From Pseudoalteromonas luteoviolacea H33-S (lineage in GTDB: Bacteria > Pseudomonadota > Gammaproteobacteria > Enterobacterales > Alteromonadaceae), in assembly GCF_001625695.1 (NCBI RefSeq), contig NZ_AUXY01000051.1, forward strand, positions 62,001-126,000: a stretch of 64,000 nt of DNA, read 5' to 3'. This document shows positions 1 to 8,562 of this stretch, in pieces; position 1 is the stretch's first letter; every line of letters starts with the position of its first letter. Below the pieces are notes generated by a model. That model was given only the letters and a program-made list of their open reading frames with translations, made no database searches and was not told the DNA's origin. The position numbers and the translations under genes are program-made.

Positions 1-487
1 TGCGTAGCATTTCATCAGCTTCATCTAATACCAATGCATTTAGGTTTGATAGATCAATGGTCTTACGGTTGATATGGTCGATTAAACGCCCCGGAGTTGC
101 CACGATGATCTGTGCGCCACGGCGAAGTGCACTTAACTGCACGCCATAGCTTTGTCCACCATATAGCGCAAGTACTTCTACGCCTCTGGTGTACTTAGCA
201 TACTGCTCGAATGCCTCAGCAACTTGCAATGCAAGCTCACGAGTCGGAGTCAGTACTAAAATTTGTGGTTGCTTAACGGATGCGTCAACATTGTTTAATA
301 GCGGCAGTGCGAAAGCCGCCGTCTTGCCCGTACCCGTTTGCGCTAGTCCCAGCACGTCCTTTCTTTCTAGCAATAACGGTATACATTGAGCCTGGATCTC
401 AGAAGGTGATTGATACCCTAGCTCTTCGACTGCTTTTAGGATTGCAGGAGAAAGGTCTAAAGATTCAAACGTTACTGGTTCTGACAT
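1..487 (-). CDS. deaD: DEAD-box RNA helicase DeaD/CsdA (5' part, runs off window)
   Basis: The first 162 residues of a DEAD-box ATP-dependent RNA helicase are present; the gene continues beyond base 1. Reading from the ATG at 487 down, a Q motif ([11 protein letters not shown]), motif I (AQTGTGKT), Ia (PTRELA), Ib (TPGR) and II (LDEADEML) appear in the right order. The N-terminal sequence resembles E. coli DeaD, which unwinds structured RNA in ribosome assembly and in the cold, more than RhlB, RhlE or SrmB. The C-terminal extension that would settle DeaD against DbpA lies outside the window. It is the last gene of a minus-strand run, separated from grxA by about 130 bases. Confidence 0.85.
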   Translation of the reverse strand, partial: MSEPVTFESLDLSPAILKAVEELGYQSPSEIQAQCIPLLLERKDVLGLAQTGTGKTAAFALPLLNNVDASVKQPQILVLTPTRELALQVAEAFEQYAKYTRGVEVLALYGGQSYGVQLSALRRGAQIIVATPGRLIDHINRKTIDLSNLNALVLDEADEMLR

Positions 488-615
488 TAATGCGCCTCAA
501 CAATTTAAAAGAGGCGGCATTGTACAGTAAAGAAAAGATAATTGCTTGTATAAATTGGCACTAAATTTGTAGGTGTTTGAAATTGGTTAAAAAATAAACT
601 GTAATTTTTTTAGGG

Positions 616-879
616 TTATTGATATAACCCTAAATTTGCCTTGGCATAGGCCTCAAAATCATCAAATCCACCAATGTGATCTTGGTCTACAAATATTTGT
701 GGCACCGTGTTACATGGCTTGCCAGCAGACTTTTCTAGGTCAGCTTTGCTTATCCCTTCTTTGTTTATATCGATATAGCGAAAATTGAAATCGTTACGTT
801 CATCTTTTAAACGTGTCGCCAATTCTTTCGCACGTACACAATAAGGACAACCTTCACGACCAAAAATAACAGTAAACAT
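616..879 (-). CDS. grxA: Glutaredoxin 1
   Basis: An 87-residue glutaredoxin, close to the 85 residues of E. coli GrxA. The dithiol active site CPYC is at residues 11-14 and is followed by VRAKELA, as in GrxA. The TVPQIFVD segment holds the cis-proline, and HIGGFDDF forms the glutathione-binding end. It reduces ribonucleotide reductase and protein disulfides in the cytoplasm with glutathione as electron donor. The start ATG at 879 has a GAGAG element just upstream. It is a single gene between ppiC and deaD on the same strand. Confidence 0.93.
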   Translation of the reverse strand: MFTVIFGREGCPYCVRAKELATRLKDERNDFNFRYIDINKEGISKADLEKSAGKPCNTVPQIFVDQDHIGGFDDFEAYAKANLGLYQ

Positions 880-1007
880 AGTAATAACTCTCTCAATGAT
901 TTCAATGACACTCAGTATAGTTGAGCGCGCTGGAATTAAAATTGATTAAAAGCTATTACACCAATCTGTTTTTTCGATTTGAAAATAAGGATAGGCTGAG
1001 TTGTGTT

Positions 1008-1286
1008 TTAAGAGCGGTACACCGTTTTAATTAAGTGAAAGCCAAATTTGGTTTTAACAGGGCCATGAACCTCGTAAAGCGGCTTTTTGAAAACTACGTC
1101 GTCGAAGGCTTTAACCATATCGCCCTTGTTAAATTCACCCAGGTCGCCGCCACGTTTTTTTGAAGGGCATGTTGAATGCTGTTTTGCTAGCTTATTAAAA
1201 TCTCCCCCCTTTTCGAGTTTGGCTTTGATGGCTAAGCATTCTTTTTCAGTTTTGACTAAGATGTGATACGCGCAAGCTTTAGGCAT
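1008..1286 (-). CDS. ppiC: Peptidyl-prolyl cis-trans isomerase C (parvulin)
   Basis: A 92-residue single-domain parvulin with no signal peptide, matching the length of cytoplasmic E. coli PpiC (93 residues). Family landmarks are ..AYHILVKTEKEC near the N-terminus, the SKKRGGDLGEF loop around residues 42-52, the MVKAFDDVVF segment, and a C-terminal FGFHLIKTVYRS strand. Parvulins catalyse proline isomerisation during folding. It is followed by grxA on the same strand after a gap of about 130 bases and preceded by the TonB receptor gene after about 140 bases, so co-transcription is possible but not shown. Confidence 0.92.
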   Translation of the reverse strand: MPKACAYHILVKTEKECLAIKAKLEKGGDFNKLAKQHSTCPSKKRGGDLGEFNKGDMVKAFDDVVFKKPLYEVHGPVKTKFGFHLIKTVYRS

Positions 1287-1427
1287 GATAATACTCCGGT
1301 ATGTTTAAGGATCGGATCATGCAAGGCGATGGCGAAAAACGCAAGAGGCAATTGCTTGCTCGCCACGCCTTTATCAGGAAAGCGCAAGCCGTCACCTGGT
1401 TTTGTCAGTGGAGATGACGGCGTTATA

Positions 1428-3500
1428 TTAAAAGGTCACACTAAAACCAATTGAAGGGCGCATTTCGAAGTCGTCATTTTCTTCTTTTATATGTAGGTCA
1501 TTCACCGACGAGATCTTGTCGTAATCTAAATCAATGTAGGCGACATTGTCCTGACCATAGGCATTCATGAGCTCAAGTATTAATTTGCCCTCTAGGCCAA
1601 ACACGGTGGTTTTTCTTTCAAATCGCACATCCAGCCTGTGGTAAGTCTTAAAGCGCTCAGAGAACGGATCGCCATAAACAGGTAAAAATCGCCCAGCGTG
1701 ATCTGGGTTCTCTCTTACACCGACAATAGGGGTGTAAGCTTGCCCACTGCGTGCGGTAAAGTTAAATCCACCTTGCCAGAGCTCATTAATGTCGTAGTTT
1801 AAGACCGCGTTAAATACGAGCGGTGTATCTGCATAATAATCTCGCGTGACGTTACGGCTTAAGTCAGTTCGTTCACTTTTGGCGTAGCTCAGTGCTACCC
1901 AGCCATACCAGTTATCGGTTTTGTTCTTATTTACCAACAGGTCAACACCATATGCACGCCCTTCGACTTGGTTGCTATATAAAAGATGTGCATTACTGCC
2001 CGCATCGATCGCCAGTGGTAAATCTTCCATGGTTTTATAATAGCCCTCTATCGACCAAGACCATTCATTTTCAAGCACTTGTCTAAATCCAAGGGTGCTG
2101 TGTGTTGCAACTTGTGACTTGAGGGCTGGGTTACCTATCTCCGGTAGAATGTACTCAACATCTTGCATGCGGTTGTAACGACCGACTTTCGCGCTTATCA
2201 CGCTATTAGGTGTCACATAGTAATTCACTGCGACACGGGGCGAAGTAAATGTTTCGTCGGTATAGCGGTTATGCTGGCTTTGTACACCGACTTCGGTTTG
2301 CCAGTCTTCATGGGGTTGCCAGATATGCGTGATCCCAACAAAACCTGAGTCCAGATCTATGGTACGTTTACCTGAAATACGATCTCCCTTTTTCAAGTCA
2401 CAGTCTGGATCAATCTCAGTACACAAATATTGAAATGTGTCATATTCATAAGACGTTTCATTATCAAAGTAGGCTGCGTCAAATACAAATCGGTGCTGTG
2501 GGTTAACGGTATAGTTTAAGCGTGCTTTATAGGTAAGTTGCTTTTCACCTTCTTGTTCAAAAAAGCCCGCTAGATTATTTGGTTGTTTGCCAAATTCGAG
2601 TCGCCCTGAATGATCCAGCGCGCCAACACCGACCCTTAAGTGAAACTTTTTGTTGTAGTGATCCCACAGAATACTCTGGCTATTAAAGTCTCGAATAAAT
2701 CGGGCATCCCCCTGAAACTCAGGCGTTTTTTGTGCGAGTTCAGCTCGTTCACTAAACCCTGCTGCTGCGGAGTCTTCAGCACCGGTAAAATTAAAGGTGA
2801 GGGTATTGCTGTTATTAATGTCCCATAAAAATTTGCCTTGATAGTCATGATCATCTGGGGCGTCGTTAATGGTTACCCCTGATGGTTCGCCATCATCATC
2901 ATCTAGCTCTTCTCCTTCACTGAAAAATAAAGGGAGCGTACTTTTTCTGCCCGAGACATAAAACGCCGTATTTTCAGTGGCCTGACCTTCCACAAAAAAA
3001 CCAGCATTAAACATCGAAAAGTCTAGTGTGGTCGTAATTGGCTGGTATTTGGGGTTTCTTAACGTAACATCAAACACCGCACCTGTAGCATTACTATAAC
3101 CCGCGCCATAGCCTGCTGAGTACAACTGAAAATCTTGAATAATATGACGATTAAAAATGGAGCTGCCAAAGTCATGGAAAATATACCCTGCCGGCATAAA
3201 GTCGACTTCAAACATGTTGTCGCTGGGTGATGAGCCTCTAACTGCAGGCTCGCTCATAGAACCGCCAGCAGCGACGACCCCCGGTAGTGCAAAAACAGCA
3301 CGCAGTGGATCGCCCAGTGCACCTGGCATTTCTATGAGCTTTTCGGTGTCTTCCGTAATTTCTGAGGTAATAGAGCTGCGTTTGTAAATGACCTCTATAT
3401 GCTCAATGTCATCTTTTTTGGTTTGAGCATGTGCTGACATTGCCATACACAACATGATTGGAGATAAAATAAAACGCTTTTTCGCAGTAAGTGCAAACAT
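1428..3500 (-). CDS. TonB-dependent outer-membrane receptor
   Basis: A 690-residue TonB-dependent receptor. A signal peptide ends near AHAQ (residue 26). A TonB-box-like IEHIEVI follows, then a plug domain (EMPGALGDPLRAVFALPGV, EPAVRGSSPSDN) and a long beta-barrel rich in alternating aromatic residues, ending in FSVTF with the terminal Phe typical of outer-membrane barrels. An acidic loop (EGEELDDDDGE) sits around residue 195 in a predicted outer loop. No neighbouring transporter or biosynthesis gene indicates the ligand. The gene is not next to a Fur-like box that I can see. Substrate unknown; it could serve a siderophore, a vitamin or an oligosaccharide. Confidence 0.85.
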   Translation of the reverse strand: MFALTAKKRFILSPIMLCMAMSAHAQTKKDDIEHIEVIYKRSSITSEITEDTEKLIEMPGALGDPLRAVFALPGVVAAGGSMSEPAVRGSSPSDNMFEVDFMPAGYIFHDFGSSIFNRHIIQDFQLYSAGYGAGYSNATGAVFDVTLRNPKYQPITTTLDFSMFNAGFFVEGQATENTAFYVSGRKSTLPLFFSEGEELDDDDGEPSGVTINDAPDDHDYQGKFLWDINNSNTLTFNFTGAEDSAAAGFSERAELAQKTPEFQGDARFIRDFNSQSILWDHYNKKFHLRVGVGALDHSGRLEFGKQPNNLAGFFEQEGEKQLTYKARLNYTVNPQHRFVFDAAYFDNETSYEYDTFQYLCTEIDPDCDLKKGDRISGKRTIDLDSGFVGITHIWQPHEDWQTEVGVQSQHNRYTDETFTSPRVAVNYYVTPNSVISAKVGRYNRMQDVEYILPEIGNPALKSQVATHSTLGFRQVLENEWSWSIEGYYKTMEDLPLAIDAGSNAHLLYSNQVEGRAYGVDLLVNKNKTDNWYGWVALSYAKSERTDLSRNVTRDYYADTPLVFNAVLNYDINELWQGGFNFTARSGQAYTPIVGVRENPDHAGRFLPVYGDPFSERFKTYHRLDVRFERKTTVFGLEGKLILELMNAYGQDNVAYIDLDYDKISSVNDLHIKEENDDFEMRPSIGFSVTF

Positions 3501-3612
3501 CGTCGAGTCCCTTTGGCAGTGAGTAACTTCAAATTTGATGACAGTGTACGGACTAAAAGCGTTGATTTATTGCGGATTTGGGTAAGAAAATGTATTGCTG
3601 CGATACACTTTC

Positions 3613-4098
3613 TTACAGGCGAAATCTAATACCCAGCTCGCTTGAGTAACCAATAGAGCGCTCGATGACTTTGAGCTTTGGGTTCATCACATAGTAAGTT
3701 GGATAGGCTTTAACTTTATAATCTTGTGCTGTTTTTCGGTTGCCTAATAAAACAGGCATGGATAAGTTCAAGTCTTTGCTAAAAGCTTTAACTTCTTCGG
3801 CACTTTGAAAGTCTAGCGCGATGGCAACTGCGTTTACTTTTCCTTGGCGGTGAAGCTTGTCTATATTCGGCATGCTGTAACGACAAATGTTACACCAAGG
3901 TGCAAAGAAATAAATGACAGAACGATCCCCCTTAAGCTGGCTAATGTCATATCTTTGCGACGTATCCTCTAATAAAGGTAGTGAGAAGTAGGGGGCTGAT
4001 TGCTTGCCATCATCTTCCAACATACCGAGCTCTTGATACGCAAGCACGGCCGCAAAGATGACAACAAAAACGATGATATTAAAGAGAGATTTAATCAT
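3613..4098 (-). CDS. TlpA/ResA-like thioredoxin-fold protein, membrane anchored
   Basis: A 161-residue protein with an N-terminal hydrophobic anchor (residues 4-22, FNIIVFVVIFAAVLAY) followed by a thioredoxin fold. FFAPWCNICRYSMP carries a CNIC redox pair, and KAYPTYYV holds the cis-proline loop. This is the layout of periplasm-facing TlpA/ResA/DsbE-like thiol oxidoreductases. It lies between the TonB receptor and the acyltransferase gene, on the same strand as both, with gaps of over 100 bases. The partner protein is not evident. It is not the ccm-cluster DsbE, because no cytochrome c maturation genes are nearby. Confidence 0.8.
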   Translation of the reverse strand: MIKSLFNIIVFVVIFAAVLAYQELGMLEDDGKQSAPYFSLPLLEDTSQRYDISQLKGDRSVIYFFAPWCNICRYSMPNIDKLHRQGKVNAVAIALDFQSAEEVKAFSKDLNLSMPVLLGNRKTAQDYKVKAYPTYYVMNPKLKVIERSIGYSSELGIRFRL

Positions 4099-4214
4099 TA
4101 CTGGCGCTTAATCTGCGTTGTTATAAATGAAGACCGAGCGCCAGTATAAAAAATTGCAACAGGGTTGCAAGGAGTTTGTCGCAAGCTTTCTTTTTATAAA
4201 AGCATAAAGCTTCA

Positions 4215-5942
4215 TTACCGCTGATAAATATTTTCACCAAGATAACGTTTCGCTTTATTTGCTTTTAACTTGGTAAGGTCGACGAGTACCAGCCCATCTA
4301 TACAATTATTGAAATCAGGATCAATGCTAAAGCTTAAAAAGTTAACGCCGTCTTGTTCACAAAGCTCAGTATACTGCTTAAAAAGCGTTGGCACCTGTGC
4401 ACCCATGTTCGCCAAAATGTGTTTGAGTTCAGCAAAGTCTTCTTTTATATCATTACCACAGAATAAATCAGTACAGGTCTCTAATTGAGATTGTGAGAGC
4501 TTAAATTCATTATTTGGGTTAGCTAAGCTGCCAAGTGCTGAAAAGTAGTGTTGATAGTGATATACCAACATGGCTTTTGCTTTATCTGGCAGTGCGTTTG
4601 ATAAACTCACGGGGCCGAATAAATAGCGGTGTTCGGGATAGCGCTGAATAAATGCACCTATGCCATACCAAAGGTAATCTAGGCTTTTACGACCCCAATA
4701 TTTAGGCTGTACGAAACTTCGACCCAATTCCAAACCTTGATTAAAATAGGGGACCATATCATCCGTGTATGAGAACAAGCTACTGGTATATAAGCCATTG
4801 GTACCATGTTGCTGAATAACCTGCTGAGCACTGGCTAAGCGGTAAGCGCCCACCAGTTCAAGTTGCTTGGCGTCCCATAGTACTAGCTGCTGATAGTACA
4901 TATCATATTTGTCAGTGTCTCGTCTTTTACCGCTGCCTTCACCGACGGCTCTGAATGCAATTTCACGTAAGCGACCGAGTTCTCGAAAGATGGGGGAGCT
5001 CCCAGCATATTGATACAAATATATATGCATGCCATCTGCGGTTTCGCCAAGACGCTCACATTGCTCAATGGCTTTTTTGAGCTCTTTTTTGCATTCAGGA
5101 ACGGCAATGGGGGTTTGTGTTTTTAACGGTAGCGCTTTTTTACTGTTTAATCGATACAATTGCTTGCGGATAAGTGCAACGATTTCTTTATCTTTGAGAT
5201 TATCTAATCGATAGGACTCCGGTGGGATACTGGCCCCAATCTCAAACTCCAACGATTTTTGTCTTTGCTTAAACATTTCTTTAACCAAAAGCAAACTCGC
5301 TAGAGGTTTGTAAATCATAGACGTGCCGTAGAACAGGGGGCTGTTCTTCGCTTTGATATAGATGGGGAGAATAGGGCAGTTGGCTTTTTTTGCCATGCGT
5401 AAAAAGCCTGTATTCCATTTGCAATCCTTGATACCCGTTGGACCTAGCCTAGAGACTTCGCCTGCTGGGAAAATTAACAGTGCCCCTTCGCTTTTAAGGT
5501 GCTTTTGGATATTAGCAAGTTCTTGCTTGCGACTGGCGTTAGATAGGTTATCCACTGGGAGTAACAATGAATGCATTGGCGTAATTGACATCAACATTCG
5601 ATTGGCGACGACTTTTAAGTCGGGCCTCGCTTTGGCCAAGACTTTGATGAGTGCGAGGGCATCCAAAGAACCAATAGGGTGATTTGCGACAATTACGACG
5701 CTGCCTTCACTAGGTATGTGCTCAATTTGCTTAGGTTTAAACCGTGCATCAAAATCTAATTCTTCAAGTACTTGCTCTACAAACTCAAGACCCTCCAAAT
5801 GTGGGTATGTATCTGCAAATGCGACAAACTCTTGTTCATGTAATAAGTAGCCTAGTCCTTTTTTTACTAAACCTTTCACTTTTGGTGAGTTTTCTAGTTG
5901 TGGCAGGTTGGCTTCGATCACTTTATCAACGCTGATCATCAT
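4215..5942 (-). CDS. olsF: Bifunctional two-domain acyltransferase, OlsF-like (ornithine lipid synthesis)
   Basis: A 575-residue protein with two acyltransferase domains. The N-terminal half is a PlsC/OlsA-type O-acyltransferase: NHPIGSLD at residues 87-94 is the His/Asp motif and IFPAGEVSR (about 157-165) is the FPEG-like motif. The C-terminal half (from about residue 300) is the GNAT-like N-acyltransferase of the OlsB/hemolysin type (LREIAFRAVGEGSGKRRDTDKYD, GRSFVQPKYWGRKSLDYLWYGIG). This OlsA-OlsB fusion is the arrangement described for OlsF of Serratia, which makes ornithine lipids from ornithine and two acyl-ACPs. The function is inferred from architecture; related 'hemolysin-like' acyltransferases exist. 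Two adjacent ATGs (5942, 5939) could serve as the start. Confidence 0.72.
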   Translation of the reverse strand: MMISVDKVIEANLPQLENSPKVKGLVKKGLGYLLHEQEFVAFADTYPHLEGLEFVEQVLEELDFDARFKPKQIEHIPSEGSVVIVANHPIGSLDALALIKVLAKARPDLKVVANRMLMSITPMHSLLLPVDNLSNASRKQELANIQKHLKSEGALLIFPAGEVSRLGPTGIKDCKWNTGFLRMAKKANCPILPIYIKAKNSPLFYGTSMIYKPLASLLLVKEMFKQRQKSLEFEIGASIPPESYRLDNLKDKEIVALIRKQLYRLNSKKALPLKTQTPIAVPECKKELKKAIEQCERLGETADGMHIYLYQYAGSSPIFRELGRLREIAFRAVGEGSGKRRDTDKYDMYYQQLVLWDAKQLELVGAYRLASAQQVIQQHGTNGLYTSSLFSYTDDMVPYFNQGLELGRSFVQPKYWGRKSLDYLWYGIGAFIQRYPEHRYLFGPVSLSNALPDKAKAMLVYHYQHYFSALGSLANPNNEFKLSQSQLETCTDLFCGNDIKEDFAELKHILANMGAQVPTLFKQYTELCEQDGVNFLSFSIDPDFNNCIDGLVLVDLTKLKANKAKRYLGENIYQR

Positions 5943-6099
5943 AATTCTCTACGGCTGTGTTTATAGCAGATTAAAAACTGAATGTGACAATTGCGTTGCA
6001 TGGGTATGTCAATTTTATGGTGATCGCGCACTATTATCCGCGTGTCACTAAACGATATACTGTGCAAAGTGAGCTTTGTATTTTAAATTGGGGTGTAAT

Positions 6100-7020
6100 A
6101 TGTCTGTATTGGTTTGTATAACCGGAAGAAACAATGAAAAATTAATGGCAAAATTACAAGTTGCATTACCTGATGTTAACTTGCAGTTATGGCCTGAATG
6201 CGACGACTTATCAGGCATAGAGTTTGTATTAACATGGAAAGCGCCCGAATCACTTTGGCAGCAATTACCAAACCTGAAAGTGGTGCAGTCTTTCGGCGCG
6301 GGTGTAGATGGTATCCCCATGAATAGCCTCCCAACAGATGTAACAGTTGCAAGGATTGTTGATCCCCAGCTTAGTGATGATATGGCACAGTATGTATTGT
6401 CTCATGTACTGGCTTATAAATTGAGGCACCAATCATACATTGCTAATCAAGACACTCAATATTGGAAGCCGCGCCGTGCAAGAACAGGTGAAAGTGTAGG
6501 CATACTCGGTTTGGGTGAACTGGGTAAAGTTGTTGCAAAGCGGCTATTAGATAATGGTTTTATGGTTAGAGGGTGGTCTAGAAGCCATAAAGAGATTGAT
6601 AACATTGATTGCTTTCATGGAGAGGGGCAACTTGAAGCATTTGCCTCTGAACTCGACTATTTAGTGTGTTTGTTACCATTAACTGTGGAAACACATGGCA
6701 TATTGAGCAAGTCTATTTTTCATCATGTGTCTAGTGAGTGTTTACTGATTAATGTCGCAAGAGGCCAGCATTTAAATGAACAAGACTTGATTGAAGCGCT
6801 AGATAAAGAGGTGCTTGGTGGTGCAGTCTTAGATGTTTTTGACACAGAGCCATTGCCTAAAACACATCCTTTTTGGAACCACCCTAAGGTGATAGTCACT
6901 CCACATATTGCAGCTGTGACAAATCTAAATACGGTTGTTGCACAAATTGCAGAAAATATCCGAGCTTGCATCGCGGGTTTACCGATTAAAAATACAGTGG
7001 ATGTGAACAAAGGCTACTAA
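6100..7020 (+). CDS. ghrA: Glyoxylate/hydroxypyruvate reductase A-like D-2-hydroxyacid dehydrogenase
   Basis: A 306-residue NAD(P)-dependent dehydrogenase beginning MSVLVCITG. The ATG at 6100 is preferred over an in-frame TTG at 6076 because GGGGTG lies just ahead of it. The nucleotide-binding motif GILGLGELGKVVA is at about residues 130-142. The catalytic set follows: Arg in INVARGQHL, Glu in DVFDTEPLP and His in VTPHIAAVT. It resembles GhrA, which reduces glyoxylate and hydroxypyruvate. It is a single gene divergent from the OlsF-like gene. The physiological substrate is uncertain, as the family is broad. Confidence 0.8.
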   Translation: MSVLVCITGRNNEKLMAKLQVALPDVNLQLWPECDDLSGIEFVLTWKAPESLWQQLPNLKVVQSFGAGVDGIPMNSLPTDVTVARIVDPQLSDDMAQYVLSHVLAYKLRHQSYIANQDTQYWKPRRARTGESVGILGLGELGKVVAKRLLDNGFMVRGWSRSHKEIDNIDCFHGEGQLEAFASELDYLVCLLPLTVETHGILSKSIFHHVSSECLLINVARGQHLNEQDLIEALDKEVLGGAVLDVFDTEPLPKTHPFWNHPKVIVTPHIAAVTNLNTVVAQIAENIRACIAGLPIKNTVDVNKGY

Positions 7021-7180
7021 TATTTTTAGATACTAAAAAAGAATTAATTTTGACTGAAATTCTCTCAAGTTGACTTTATTAATGAATGATTTAATAGAGA
7101 AAAAAATTAACTCTCTGATTTGTAAGTAAATGTAAGTAATAGTTATTCTAATTTACATAATTACTGTATATAAAAACATA

Positions 7181-7209
7181 TTGTGACATCTTTTTATATT
7201 CAGTATGTT
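7181..7209 (+). promoter_or_regulatory. Sigma-70-like promoter of the small peptide gene
   Basis: A -35 TTGTGA (7181-7186), a 17-base spacer and a -10 TATGTT (7204-7209) lie 32 bases ahead of the ATG at 7242. Two direct copies of TGTAAGTAA stand in tandem at 7121-7140, exactly 10 bases apart, and could be an activator or repressor site. Prediction from sequence only. Confidence 0.45.
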
Positions 7210-7241
7210 AGGGAAAAAACAATAATAAGACAGGAAAAAAA

Positions 7242-7376
7242 ATGAAAAACGGTCAAGGTGGTGTGAAACTTTATTTTGTCGTTATTTCTGTACTTGCATT
7301 GGGTGTTTCAGCTTGGTTTAACCAAGCACAGGCAGCTGAGAGCCAAACCTGTACGTACTTTGTTCAAACTCAATAA
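7242..7376 (+). CDS. Small secreted peptide, 44 residues, unknown function
   Basis: A short gene I read directly: ATG at 7242 preceded by a purine-rich CAGGAAAAAAA ribosome site, and TAA at 7374-7376. The product has a charged start (MKNGQGGVK), a hydrophobic stretch (LYFVVISVLALGVSAWF) and an NQAQA site consistent with signal peptidase cleavage, leaving a tail of about 13 residues (AESQTCTYFVQTQ) with one cysteine. A promoter-like sequence lies upstream and a hairpin (TGGGGC/GCCCCA, 7395-7411) downstream. It stands alone between ghrA and smrA. I recognise no family. It could be a secreted signal, a toxin-like peptide or a membrane-anchored micropeptide. Confidence 0.6.
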   Translation: MKNGQGGVKLYFVVISVLALGVSAWFNQAQAAESQTCTYFVQTQ

Positions 7377-7420
7377 AGTATGTTGAAATGAATATGGGGC
7401 TACACGCCCCACTTTGTGCT

Positions 7421-8002
7421 TTATCTCTTCGCGTGTATTTCTCTATTTTCCAGTTTTTTCTCGTCGCTTTTCTTGAGTAGCGTATAGGTTGAACCGCTCC
7501 CACCGTGGCACGTCAGTGCAGAATGAAAAGCTAATACATTAGGCATTTCTTGCAGCCATTTATTACAGTAGCTTTTCAGAATAGCTGGAAACGGCTTACT
7601 TTTCAGACCGACACCATGGCGGATCAGTAAAACTCGGATATTTCTTTTTTGGCAGTCTGTAACAAATTCGAACATAGCCTGGCGGGCTTCTACAAATGAT
7701 TTTCCATGTAGGTCAAGTGTTGCATCAATCTGGTATTTGCCCAATCTTAAGTTTTTGTAGACACCCTCTTGGACACCATCTTTTTTGTAGCCTAACTGGT
7801 CATGGGGGTCTAACAGGTCAACATATTCAGTGGATAAAAAGTTAGGGTCGAAATCCAATTCTTTTTGAGCTGCTTTGCGCCTTGCTAGTTGCGCATCCGT
7901 TGGTTGGTTTTGCTGTTTTTTAAGTTGTGCGCGATTATCTTGTGCCAGCGGTACAACATCGCCCATTGAAGCTAAAAATAATTCTTCATCTGTCATTGCC
8001 AT
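7421..8002 (-). CDS. smrA: Smr-domain endonuclease family protein SmrA
   Basis: 193 residues from the ATG at 8002, chosen because GGAG lies seven bases ahead; a longer in-frame start at 8032 has no such support. The N-terminal segment (DEELFLASMGDVVPL) resembles E. coli SmrA/YdaL. The Smr domain follows: IDATLDLHGKSFVEAR (the DLHG motif, about residue 100), VLLIRHGVG, and ALTCHGGSGSTYTLL. The ENREIHAKR tail also matches SmrA. Smr domains are nucleases or nucleic-acid binding folds; the SmrA role is poorly defined. A second, distinct Smr protein (SmrB) is encoded at 63115-63669. Confidence 0.85.
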   Translation of the reverse strand: MAMTDEELFLASMGDVVPLAQDNRAQLKKQQNQPTDAQLARRKAAQKELDFDPNFLSTEYVDLLDPHDQLGYKKDGVQEGVYKNLRLGKYQIDATLDLHGKSFVEARQAMFEFVTDCQKRNIRVLLIRHGVGLKSKPFPAILKSYCNKWLQEMPNVLAFHSALTCHGGSGSTYTLLKKSDEKKLENREIHAKR

Positions 8003-8220
8003 GACGAATCTCCAATAAGGGACAATTTTCAAGATTCTAGCCTATCACTGTAACCTTGAATAGCCTTAAGCAGGTGAATATTTTTTTGATCTAAATTGAG
8101 GTGAAAAACGTAACGCGCAAGACAACCTATCTATTCATGTGAATAGATATGTATTTTTATTTAATAGATATTATTAATGAAAGTGAGCTGAGATTTCGTG
8201 TACCTCAGCTAGTCGATACT

Positions 8221-8460
8221 TTAGTTGCTATCGTAGTGCTCTAGTGTAAACACTTTAAACAAATAAAAGGAGTTAATCAGAATTAATCCAAGATTAGAAA
8301 TCACAGAAGTATCCATAAGATCTAGACTAAACAAAACAAACAATAAGCTACAAGCCATGATAGCTGCGGCTCGAAGCAATGTTTTATGATTAATAAAAAG
8401 AGCTCCAAATCCCAGTACCAGTAATAAACTATTCAGTAACCAGTCAAACTCATTAGCCAT
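8221..8460 (-). CDS. Small hydrophobic membrane protein, unknown
   Basis: About 79 residues if started at the ATG at 8460 (MANEFDW); an upstream in-frame ATG at 8502 would give 93. It has two to three hydrophobic segments: LLNSLLLVLGFGALFI, AAAIMACSLLFVLFSL and ISNLGLILINSFYLF. It ends LEHYDSN. No family recognised. It lies on the same strand as the next unknown gene, about 60-100 bases downstream of it, and could be transcribed with it. Probably an inner-membrane protein. Confidence 0.55.
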   Translation of the reverse strand: MANEFDWLLNSLLLVLGFGALFINHKTLLRAAAIMACSLLFVLFSLDLMDTSVISNLGLILINSFYLFKVFTLEHYDSN

Positions 8461-8562
8461 GATCTTAAATAAACTCCATAGATGATTAAAAAGGGGCGCC
8501 ATTATGCGCCGCTTTTTTAGTCACCTCAAGCGAGTATTTTTATGATTTTCGAATTAGTTTTT

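Noticed and set aside
189..564. Two plus-strand frames opposite deaD
   Set aside because: They are antisense shadows of a clear DEAD-box helicase.
612..631. Inverted repeat AGGGTTAT-TGAT-ATAACCCT at the end of grxA
   Set aside because: It lies on the last codons of grxA and is followed by As rather than Ts on the grxA strand, so not a clear terminator.
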